NCBI GenBank assembly: GCA_025455345.1
Contig: JALOMS010000229.1
Coordinates: 1 to 11,463 of the forward strand
Direction: 5' to 3'
DNA length: 11,463 nucleotides
From: Thermoflexibacter sp.
GTDB taxonomy: Bacteria; Bacteroidota; Bacteroidia; Cytophagales; Thermoflexibacteraceae
Under the pieces are notes generated by a model, which did not search any database, was not told the DNA's origin, and saw only the letters and a program-made list of their open reading frames with translations. The translations under genes and the position numbers were made by a program. Shown piece after piece: positions 1 through 5,932 of the stretch; the first letter of the stretch is position 1, and every line of letters starts with the position of its first letter.

Positions 1-453
1 TTGCAAAAAAGGAGTATTTATGGATGTGATATATTTCTCTTTTAATTCTAAAAATGTCAAATTATCTTCTCTATGACGACTATTAGAAAAGCGATATGGA
101 ATACGTCTAATGTCATCTATTTTTTTACAAACAGTAGTCTTTTTATTAGAGATAATCTCCATCTCTCCTTTTTTAGGTTTTGAGCCTTTTTTATTAAGTT
201 TAGAATATTCAAGATATTCATAAATCACATCTCTATAAGCATATACAAAAGACCTGCGTTTATCTTTTAGTGCATAATTCAATGACTTCCATTGTGTACT
301 TCTGGAATCTGCATTTAAGTCACTATTTTGGTCATTTACAAGCTCAGTGAATTTATTATCAAAATCTTCCCAACTTTGATTCTGAGCAGATAGTTTTGTA
401 AAACCTAATAAAAATAGAGTAAATATTAGGATGTAAGTTTTTGGATAGTGCAT
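1..453 (-). CDS. Exported protein of unknown function, C-terminus beyond window edge
   Basis: Reading leftwards from the ATG complementary to 451-453, an open frame of 151 codons runs off the window without a stop. The first 24 residues form a clear signal peptide: MHYPK, then a hydrophobic core (YILIFTLFLLGF), then LSAQ as the cleavage motif typical of Bacteroidota. The mature part is hydrophilic and rich in Lys, Asp and Asn, with a helical, charged stretch (residues 55-90: LNYALKDKRRSFVYAYRDV and following) and a single Cys near residue 109. I recognise no family. The start overlaps the stop of the preceding gene by one base (TAATG), which suggests translational coupling and makes it the third gene of an operon with the two genes at 453-2590. 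It is probably periplasmic or surface-exposed. Length and C-terminal domains cannot be judged here. Confidence 0.75.
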   Translation of the reverse strand, partial: MHYPKTYILIFTLFLLGFTKLSAQNQSWEDFDNKFTELVNDQNSDLNADSRSTQWKSLNYALKDKRRSFVYAYRDVIYEYLEYSKLNKKGSKPKKGEMEIISNKKTTVCKKIDDIRRIPYRFSNSRHREDNLTFLELKEKYITSINTPFLQ

Positions 454-1334
454 TATTTTAATAGGTTAGTTATTTCAGGATAAATAATATCAATTGGATT
501 ACTATTTTTATCCAATAAAATGATTTTAATTTTTGTTTTGGAATTCAACTCTTTAAATAATTCAGAATCTTTTGTACTAATTTCTCCTTCTTGATTTTTA
601 ATAGGTGCAGAATTGAAATACTTATCATTTAAGTAAATACGAATTCCTGCAATATTTTTTTCCACAAATTTTAATAAAAGAATTTCTTCTTCTTTACTAT
701 AATAGCCTGTTAATGATACTGTTTTAAAAAGAATAGAGTGCTTTTCATATTTTTCTTTATCAGGATACTCTGTTATATTTGGCTTATTTGGTGGTTCAAT
801 AGGTGGTAGTTTTATTATTGACGTTTGACTATTTTTTTCTTTATATTTGGACAAGGAGGATTTTATTTCTGGACAAAGTTCTTTTTCTAAAAATTTCGTA
901 TCTTCTTGGCGTTCTTTGGGGATTCTTTTATTGAAATCTAATATTTTTTCTGTTGTTGCTATATTGTCTGTTGATAAATATATACGATAATTCCCTCTAT
1001 CATTTTTTCTAATAACCACACTGATTAATATTAAAGCAGATTTAAATTTTGTAAGTTCTTGTTTAATTGCTTCTATACTTAAACCCCTTTTTTTTAATCT
1101 TTCTTCTTCTTCTTTTATGATTTTTTCAAAATCAGCATCATTTTTTCTTTCCACTACAACAATATCTATTGACCTAATACAATTATTTATCACAGATTCT
1201 ATTTCAGCTGATAAATCACCTTCAAAAGAACCTTGATGGTCTTCCATTGTTACGTGTACCTGAACCGTAAGTTCTTGAGATAAACAAGAAAAATGAATGA
1301 TTACCAATAAAGTAGTTATAGCCAATTTTAACAT
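453..1334 (-). CDS. Exported protein with CsgG/LpoB-like region (function unknown)
   Basis: This 293-residue protein has an N-terminal signal sequence (residues 1-20, core LAITTLLVIIHF, ending SCLSQ). The Cys at 17 might be a lipidation site, but the residues before it fit a lipobox poorly, so signal peptidase I cleavage after Gln20 is more likely. Residues about 36-160 resemble the CsgG/LpoB-type alpha/beta fold in pattern: LSAEIESVI helix, IDIVVVER strand, then FEKIIKEEEERLKKRG, a helix, and paired strands (SALILISVVIRK, NYRIYLST). The VVER followed by a charged helix is the most telling part; this is inference from memory of the family, not a search. A Pro-rich linker (176-190) leads to a C-terminal beta-rich stretch (200-285). 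It starts 5 bases after the stop of the upstream membrane-protein gene and overlaps the next gene by 1 base, so all three are probably co-transcribed. Confidence 0.72.
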   Translation of the reverse strand: MLKLAITTLLVIIHFSCLSQELTVQVHVTMEDHQGSFEGDLSAEIESVINNCIRSIDIVVVERKNDADFEKIIKEEEERLKKRGLSIEAIKQELTKFKSALILISVVIRKNDRGNYRIYLSTDNIATTEKILDFNKRIPKERQEDTKFLEKELCPEIKSSLSKYKEKNSQTSIIKLPPIEPPNKPNITEYPDKEKYEKHSILFKTVSLTGYYSKEEEILLLKFVEKNIAGIRIYLNDKYFNSAPIKNQEGEISTKDSELFKELNSKTKIKIILLDKNSNPIDIIYPEITNLLK

Positions 1335-1339
1335 AAAAT

Positions 1340-2590
1340 TTAGTTTTTTATTTTGTATGTGCTTCTATCAAAAATTAGTTCTGTATTTTTATTAATAAAT
1401 TGATTACGTATGCTGTACCTTTTATTTTCATTTTCAATAGTGATGGTATGTGTGCCTTCTTTAACACTAATAATTTTTAGTGTATTATCCTTAATAGTAG
1501 CAGGCTGTCCATCTACAGTTATTATCCCATCTTTCATATCTTCATTTAGAATTAATCTTATATCATAAATTCTGGAGCTTGGATGTGGAGGTAATATACT
1601 ATCTATTATCAACTCAAATTCAATGGTACAATTCTGATAATTAATTATATATTCAAGGGTATCTTTAACATATCGTTTATTATTTACAAAAAACTCTAAA
1701 GAGCCTCCCTTAGTAAGTTCAACAGGGATTTCAACAATCCCATTTACATCAGTAGGTTTTTCTATACGACCAACTTTTATATTTGTATTTTTAACAGACT
1801 CATTATTAGAATAACGTATAGTACCCGTTGCTATATACTTACTACATGGAACTGGCGGTATAAATAAATCACTAACATTAATTATGCAGTTTTTGTAATC
1901 AATTGTATAACCAGATGTATCTTTTGTATATTTTTTATCATTGACAAAAAACTCTAAGAAACCGCCTTTGGTAAGATTAACAGGTATTTCTATCCTGCCA
2001 TCTGTGCCTGTTTTTCTGTCAATATTACCTACTGTTACTTTAACATCTTTAGCTATCTGATTATTATTTTCATATCTTATGGTTGCTATGACCGAATAAG
2101 TATCACATTTAGGTGTTTCATGTTCAGGTATTCTATGACAATAATATGCAAGAATTGTTATAATAGCACTGCCTAAAATCCCTCCTATCACTATCACTTT
2201 AGTTAATTTACTTTGCATTGAATTGCTGTTTTTATTTTTAATAGTAACTATTATATCCTCATTTGTTTTTATTTTAATAGTCTGAACAAAAGCTTTAAGC
2301 CTATCAGCTAAATCAAACCCTGTTTTGGGACTTATGAATTCGTTTCTTAATGAGCTAAATTTATTTTTATTGTACTTTATATTTTTATTTTTATCTATTC
2401 TGGCGAAAAAATCAGGGATTTCAGTCCTATCTATTAAATCTAAAAGTTCTTTTTTAAGTTCTTCTAACTCTTCTTCTGACATATTGTAATATATATTTGC
2501 TTCAAAGTCAAAACAAAATTTTGCTTCAAATGAGTTTACAATTTGTTTAATAAATTTTCTATTTTCTTCCCACCCCCTTATCTTCATCAA
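1340..2590 (-). CDS. Single-span membrane protein: helical cytoplasmic part, two Ig-like repeats, PEGA-like domain
   Basis: The 416-residue protein has no signal peptide but one strong membrane span at about 132-150 (VIVIGGILGSAIITILAYY), implying an N-in, C-out anchor. Residues 1-115 are charged and helical (SEEELEELKKELLDLIDR, then IPDFFARIDK, LRNEFISPKTGF, DRLKAFV); the last pattern recalls small adaptor modules (effector-associated type) found beside Bacteroidota signalling proteins, which is a weak inference. Outside the membrane, two homologous repeats (about 162-238 and 249-325) share IRY.NN, DGRIEIPV/NGIVEIPV, NLTKGGFLEFFVN/ELTKGGSLEFFVN and NC near the end, as in carboxypeptidase-regulatory/Ig-like folds. 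Residues 341-412 look PEGA-like (GIITVDGQPA, VKEGTHTITI). Each Ig-like repeat starts and ends with a Cys. It is the first gene of the minus-strand operon; Met2 is an equally possible start. Confidence 0.75.
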   Translation of the reverse strand: MMKIRGWEENRKFIKQIVNSFEAKFCFDFEANIYYNMSEEELEELKKELLDLIDRTEIPDFFARIDKNKNIKYNKNKFSSLRNEFISPKTGFDLADRLKAFVQTIKIKTNEDIIVTIKNKNSNSMQSKLTKVIVIGGILGSAIITILAYYCHRIPEHETPKCDTYSVIATIRYENNNQIAKDVKVTVGNIDRKTGTDGRIEIPVNLTKGGFLEFFVNDKKYTKDTSGYTIDYKNCIINVSDLFIPPVPCSKYIATGTIRYSNNESVKNTNIKVGRIEKPTDVNGIVEIPVELTKGGSLEFFVNNKRYVKDTLEYIINYQNCTIEFELIIDSILPPHPSSRIYDIRLILNEDMKDGIITVDGQPATIKDNTLKIISVKEGTHTITIENENKRYSIRNQFINKNTELIFDRSTYKIKN

Positions 2591-2702
2591 AGACCCAGAA
2601 AGTGAAATACAACGAGAAGTATATTGATTTGCAAGAATGGAAAGTAAGCACAGAATGCTTATTTTCTTACATGAGCGGTATTTTGAGTTGTAGTATTAAG
2701 TA
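2584..2702 (+). other. Spacer between divergent units, with an orphan short reading frame
   Basis: From the start of the minus-strand membrane-protein gene to the ArsR promoter there is no complete gene. A frame without its own start reads KTQKVKYNEKYIDLQEWK and onwards, ending in TAG at 2700-2702. Its amino-acid composition is protein-like and the stretch is less AT-rich than its surroundings. It could be the remnant 3' end of a lost gene or chance. I found no good promoter for the minus-strand operon here: no CAAAnnTA (the complement of TAnnTTTG) lies between about 2600 and 2800. Confidence 0.25.
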
Positions 2703-2794
2703 GTAGTATATTTACAAAAAAATGCACTTTTTATCAGTTTTCCAAATTTTTCATTGAATTTTTATCAAAAAATTTATCTTATTTATTACAGAGT

Positions 2795-2827
2795 TTTGTA
2801 ATATATGAATATATGTTCATATATTTG
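2795..2827 (+). promoter_or_regulatory. Bacteroidota-type promoter of the arsR-permease-CstB-like operon
   Basis: A -33 element TTTG (2795-2798) is followed after 21 bp by TATATTTG (2820-2827), a perfect match to the TAnnTTTG -7 consensus of Bacteroidota housekeeping promoters. Transcription would begin a few bases after 2827, about 15 bases before the ATG at 2847. The ArsR-type operator lies between and across the two boxes, so bound repressor would block polymerase. Confidence 0.75.
2801..2824 (+). promoter_or_regulatory. ArsR/SmtB-type operator (perfect inverted repeat)
   Basis: Arms ATATATGAA (2801-2809) and TTCATATAT (2816-2824) are exact complements around a 6-base spacer. The core TGAA-N6-TTCA is the known half-site arrangement of SmtB/ArsR-family operators. 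It overlaps the -7 box and lies just upstream of the arsR-like gene, so autoregulation is the natural reading. Confidence 0.8.
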
Positions 2828-2846
2828 TATTTCAAATCACAAACCA

Positions 2847-3149
2847 ATGGAAACACAAACATTGCACAACAAAGAAAAATTAGAAAAAGCGGCGTTCATC
2901 TTAAAAACAGTAGCACATCCTACGCGCTTGGCAATCATTGACCTGCTCCACCAAAAGCCAATGAGTGTCAGTGAATTATCGCGTATCATTGACTGCGAAC
3001 AATCCCTACTTTCCCATCACCTGATGAATATGAAGCTAAGAGGGATTCTCTCCTCACAAAAGGAAGGGCAAAATGTCTATTACGCACTCAAAGAAAAAGA
3101 CGTAGTCAAACTGATTGCGTGTATAGAGCATTGTAACTGTAATATGTAA
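2847..3149 (+). CDS. ArsR/SmtB-family winged-helix repressor, probable sulfur/persulfide or metal sensor
   Basis: This is a 100-residue DNA-binding repressor of normal length for the family. It has KTVAHPTRLAIIDLL (the family's opening helix), SVSELSRII, the recognition helix QSLLSHHLMNMKLRGIL, and the beta-wing SSQKEGQNVYYAL. The start is placed at 2847 because an upstream in-frame ATG at 2805 lies inside the operator and before the predicted transcription start. The ELCVCDL metal motif of classical ArsR/SmtB is absent (here PMSVSEL). Instead there is Cys50 just before the recognition helix and a C-terminal cluster C92, C96, C98 (CIEHCNCNM). With a TauE permease starting 4 bases downstream and then a persulfide-dioxygenase fusion, reactive sulfur is the likely signal, as for BigR/SqrR, although the Cys spacing differs from theirs. 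Metal or arsenic sensing remains possible. Confidence 0.9.
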   Translation: METQTLHNKEKLEKAAFILKTVAHPTRLAIIDLLHQKPMSVSELSRIIDCEQSLLSHHLMNMKLRGILSSQKEGQNVYYALKEKDVVKLIACIEHCNCNM

Positions 3150-3153
3150 AAAC

Positions 3154-4125
3154 ATGGAAATCATAGGTTATTTTGGGGCTTTACTCATGGGACTTTCGCT
3201 GGGGCTAATCGGCGGCGGCGGCTCTATCCTTACCGTTCCTATTTTGGTGTATCTTTTCTCCATTCAGGCGGTATTGGCTACTTCCTATTCACTGTTCATT
3301 GTGGGCTTCACGAGCGTAGTAGGCTCGCTAAGTCATGTAAGTCAAGGCAATATCCAGTGGAAAACGGCTATTCTTTTTGGTTTGCCCTCTATTGTGGGCG
3401 TTTATCTGACAAGAGTATATGTATTGGACATGATTCCGCAGGAAATCACACATATTCAAGACTTTGTACTCACCAAACCCTTATTTTTGTTGCTCTTATT
3501 TTTGTTGCTTCTGTTTGCCGTCATCATGCTCTTTGCCTCTGTTTCTATGATTAGGCAATCACCAATGAACAATGAAGAATTAGCAATGAGCAATAAACAA
3601 TTAACAATAAACAATGAACAATTATTAATTACTAATGAAGAATTACTAATTGATAATCAACCACTAACCACTAACAACCAACAACCAACAACCAACAACC
3701 AACAACCAACCTTGAACATTAAACATGAAACTTTAAACCTTAAACATGAAACAAGGAATTATGTATTTATTGTTTTAGAAGGCTTGGTCGTGGGGGGAGT
3801 TACAGGTTTGGTAGGCGCGGGAGGAGGATTTTTGATTATCCCTGCCTTGGTCATTTTGGCGAAACTCCCTATGAAACAGGCAATTGGGACTTCGCTGGTC
3901 ATCATTGCATTGAAGTCCTTGATAGGTTTTAGTGGAGATTTGAAGAATCAGCAAACGATTGACTGGACTTTTTTGTTATCTTTTGCAGGAATTGCGGTGG
4001 TAGGCATTGTGATAGGTAGCCTACTTTCCAAAAAGATAAGCAACGAAACACTAAAACCCGCTTTTGGGTGGTTCGTGCTGGTGATGGGAATTTATATCAT
4101 TGTAAAAGAGTTGTTTTTGAAATAG
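3154..4125 (+). CDS. TauE/SafE-family permease (sulfite/sulfur-anion exporter-like) with a heptad-repeat loop
   Basis: This is an inner-membrane permease of two homologous halves, each opening with the family's glycine motif: GLIGGGGSILTVP (17-29) and GLVGAGGGFLIIP (218-230). Membrane segments fill 4-132 and 203-320. TauE/SafE proteins export or import sulfur oxyanions and organosulfonates. Beside a persulfide dioxygenase, which makes sulfite, export of sulfite or thiosulfate is the likely role. It starts 4 bases after the arsR stop, so the two are co-transcribed. The odd part is residues 138-200: nine Asn/Gln/Thr-rich heptapeptides encoded by a tandem 7-bp repeat, in place of the short loop usual between the halves. 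Everything on both sides is intact and in frame, so the protein is probably functional with an enlarged loop. The predicted length of 323 exceeds the common 240-270 by about the length of the insert. Confidence 0.9.
   Translation: MEIIGYFGALLMGLSLGLIGGGGSILTVPILVYLFSIQAVLATSYSLFIVGFTSVVGSLSHVSQGNIQWKTAILFGLPSIVGVYLTRVYVLDMIPQEITHIQDFVLTKPLFLLLLFLLLLFAVIMLFASVSMIRQSPMNNEELAMSNKQLTINNEQLLITNEELLIDNQPLTTNNQQPTTNNQQPTLNIKHETLNLKHETRNYVFIVLEGLVVGGVTGLVGAGGGFLIIPALVILAKLPMKQAIGTSLVIIALKSLIGFSGDLKNQQTIDWTFLLSFAGIAVVGIVIGSLLSKKISNETLKPAFGWFVLVMGIYIIVKELFLK
3565..3753 (+). repeat. Heptanucleotide tandem repeat inside the permease gene (27 units)
   Basis: The 189 bases split into 27 units of 7 bp that drift gradually in sequence: ATGAACA, ATGAAGA, ATTAGCA at the start, then ATAAACA and ATTAACA, then a run of ACCAACA, then TTGAACA and TTAAACA at the end. 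Since 3 x 7 = 21, the reading frame is kept and the translation is nine heptapeptides such as INNEQLL, ITNEELL, TNNQQPT (twice), LNIKHET and LNLKHET. It replaces the cytoplasmic or periplasmic loop between the two permease halves (residues 138-200). Confidence 0.92.
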
Positions 4126-4237
4126 ATAAACAATTAGAAAGTTGAATAGATAGTCAAATAACTAAAAAACACCTATTTAGCTGTCCAACTATCTAACTAT
4201 TAAACCATTAACTATCCAATTATTAAATCAAATAAAA
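4126..4237 (+). repeat. Spacer with degenerate heptanucleotide repeats
   Basis: The 112 bases between the permease and the CstB-like gene carry no gene. The part at about 4185-4229 can be cut into 7-bp units near TTAACTA (AACTATC, TAACTAT, TAAACCA, TTAACTA, TCCAATT, ATTAAAT), related in style to the repeat inside the permease. Near 4126 ATAAACA and ATTAGAA also fit. The spacer is unusually long for genes that otherwise sit almost end to end, consistent with repeat expansion inside an operon. Confidence 0.6.
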
Positions 4238-5653
4238 ATGAAAGTAGAACAAATATACACAGGTTGTTTGGCGCAGGGTGCGTATTACATTCAGTCGGGC
4301 AATGAGGTAGCGATTATTGACCCATTGAGGGAAATTAAACCCTATTTGGAAAAGACAAAGCGCAACGGTGCAACTATCAAATATATCTTTGAAACGCATT
4401 TCCACGCCGATTTTGTATCAGGGCACTTGGACTTGGCAAAGGCAACGGGTGCGCCAATTGTTTATGGCACGAATGCAAACCCTTCTTTTGAGGCGATTAT
4501 CGCCAAAGACGGGCAGGAGTTCAAGTTAGGCGAGGTAATTATCAAGGCTTTGCACACGCCAGGGCATACGATGGAGTCCACTTGTTACCTTCTTTTTGAT
4601 GAGCAAGGCAAAGAAACAGCTATTTTCACAGGCGATACGCTGTTTATTGGGGACGTAGGGCGACCAGACTTGGCGCAAAAATCTGACCTCACTATCAATG
4701 ACTTGGCTGGACATTTGTACGATTCCTTGCACAACAAAATTATGCCTTTGCCCGATGACATTACCGTTTATCCTGCCCATGGCGCAGGAAGTGCGTGCGG
4801 CAAAAACATGAGCAAGGAAACCTCTGATACACTTGGCAACCAAAAACAGAAAAATTACGCCCTCAAAGCGGCAAGCAAGGCGCAGTTTATCAAGGAGGTT
4901 ACGGACGGACTTTTGCCCCCACCTTTTTACTTCCCTCAGAACGTCATGCTGAACAAAACAGGTTATGAGAGTGTAGAAAAGGTGATTTCCAAAGGTATGA
5001 CCGCACTTTCACCCGAAGTGATAGAAATGTTGGTAGAAGACCAGCACGCCCTTGTGTTAGACACGCGCAAACCACAAGTATTCAAAAATGGCTTTATCCC
5101 TCGTGCTATCAATATTGGTATTGATGGAGATTTTGCGCCTTGGGTGGGTACGCTAATCACGGATATTAACCAAGCAATCATCATCGTAACTGAACAAGGC
5201 AGGGAAGAAGAAGTAGTAACTCGCTTATCCAGAGTGGGTTATGACAATACACTGGGATATTTAGAAGGTGGCATGGAAGCGTGGGAAAAAGCAGGTAAGG
5301 AAATAGACCAAATTACCTCTATCAGTGCGGAGGAGTTTGCCCAAAGGTACAAAGCAAATCCAAATCTTATTGTCAAAGATGTACGCAAACAAAGCGAATT
5401 TGAGGCAGAACATCTTGAAAATGCGGAGAATACCTCGCTTGCTTACCTGAACGACTACATGGCTTCTTTTGACAAGGAACAAGATAACTACGTTCACTGT
5501 GCAGGTGGCTACCGCTCTATGGTGGCGTGTTCGGTGCTGAAAGCAAGAGGCTATCACAACGTCATAGACATTGCGGGCGGCTTCGGGGCTATCTCCAAGA
5601 CTGACGTTCCTAAGACAAATTTTGTGTGTGCCTCTACTGCGAAAGTGGGGTAA
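4238..5653 (+). CDS. CstB-like persulfide dioxygenase-rhodanese fusion
   Basis: This 471-residue cytosolic enzyme has three parts. Residues 1-230 are a metallo-beta-lactamase-fold dioxygenase of the ETHE1 type, with THFHADFVSGH (H54, H56, D58, H63), TPGHT (H110), GDTLF (D133) and PAHG (H181). H110 and D133 are expected iron ligands together with a His of the THxH motif. Residues about 258-355 are a rhodanese domain whose active loop reads TEQGRE, with Thr318 where Cys is expected, so it is inactive. Residues about 362-455 are an active rhodanese with loop CAGGYRS (Cys421). Order, length and the inactive middle domain match Staphylococcus aureus CstB, and Cys187 in HGAGSACG corresponds to CstB's extra Cys. 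The expected chemistry is oxidation of low-molecular-weight persulfide to sulfite, with sulfur transfer giving thiosulfate. It is the last gene of the arsR-permease operon; the permease could remove its products. Confidence 0.93.
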   Translation: MKVEQIYTGCLAQGAYYIQSGNEVAIIDPLREIKPYLEKTKRNGATIKYIFETHFHADFVSGHLDLAKATGAPIVYGTNANPSFEAIIAKDGQEFKLGEVIIKALHTPGHTMESTCYLLFDEQGKETAIFTGDTLFIGDVGRPDLAQKSDLTINDLAGHLYDSLHNKIMPLPDDITVYPAHGAGSACGKNMSKETSDTLGNQKQKNYALKAASKAQFIKEVTDGLLPPPFYFPQNVMLNKTGYESVEKVISKGMTALSPEVIEMLVEDQHALVLDTRKPQVFKNGFIPRAINIGIDGDFAPWVGTLITDINQAIIIVTEQGREEEVVTRLSRVGYDNTLGYLEGGMEAWEKAGKEIDQITSISAEEFAQRYKANPNLIVKDVRKQSEFEAEHLENAENTSLAYLNDYMASFDKEQDNYVHCAGGYRSMVACSVLKARGYHNVIDIAGGFGAISKTDVPKTNFVCASTAKVG

Positions 5654-5689
5654 AATAGGGTAAAGAATTAAACTTCTCACAGTTATTAT

Positions 5690-5718
5690 AAATTCCATTT
5701 CTCAAAGAAATGGAATTT
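5690..5718 (+). terminator. Hairpin terminator after the CstB-like gene
   Basis: Arms AAATTCCATTTCT (5690-5702) and AGAAATGGAATTT (5706-5718) pair perfectly over 13 bp around a CAA loop, 36 bases after the stop codon. The following tract (CTTGCTGTTT) is only moderately T-rich, so termination may be imperfect. Confidence 0.65.
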
Positions 5719-5734
5719 CTTGCTGTTTGCAAAA

Positions 5735-5758
5735 GTTACGCTTGTAACTAAAAAGTTT
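5735..5758 (+). repeat. Dispersed intergenic palindromic element, copy A (degraded)
   Basis: The core GTTACGCTTGTA followed by ACTAAAAAGTTT matches copy B at 6599-6622 in 21 of 24 positions. Copy A also contains its own small inverted repeat AGTTAC-GCTT-GTAACT (5734-5749). It continues with AAAGCTAAGG, where copy B has a second perfect hairpin, so A looks like an eroded version. Confidence 0.6.
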
Positions 5759-5819
5759 TAAAGCTAAGGATTAGATTATTAGGAGATTTGATAAAAATAG
5801 TAGCTATAAAATCAATAGT

Positions 5820-5837
5820 AATTACATAGATGTAATT
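5820..5837 (+). promoter_or_regulatory. AT-rich palindrome upstream of the barrel-protein gene
   Basis: AATTACAT (5820-5827) and ATGTAATT (5830-5837) are exact complements around AG and run into a stretch of T residues. It may be an operator for the gene starting at 5933 or a weak terminator. No convincing TAnnTTTG box was seen near it. The rest of 5654-5932 holds the hairpin and repeat listed separately and no gene. Confidence 0.35.
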
Positions 5838-5932
5838 TTTTCAATATCTGATGAGTTTTGCGTTTTTTTATATTTATTAACCAACTTTAAGAAGCCTATT
5901 CTCGTTTTTCATTTTATTCAAATCCATCTAAA

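Noticed and set aside
2645..2661. Small hairpin TAAGCA/TGCTTA between the divergent units
   Set aside because: Six weak pairs, not behind any gene end on either strand and not over a promoter I can see.
2805..2846. N-terminal extension of the arsR-like protein from an earlier ATG
   Set aside because: It lies within the operator and upstream of the predicted transcription start, and the residues are not family-like.
3565..3753. CRISPR array or coiled-coil insertion as the explanation for the repeat
   Set aside because: Units are 7 bp and contiguous, without spacers; the heptapeptides lack a hydrophobic a/d pattern and follow directly from the DNA repeat.
4147..4195. Hairpin TAGATAGT/ACTATCTA in the permease-enzyme spacer
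   Set aside because: Only 8 AT-rich pairs with a 33-base loop inside a low-complexity repeat tract; expected by chance there.
5261..5698. Antisense open frame of 145 codons opposite the CstB-like gene
   Set aside because: It is the complement of a well-conserved enzyme gene, has no family features and ends within catalytic-domain coding sequence.
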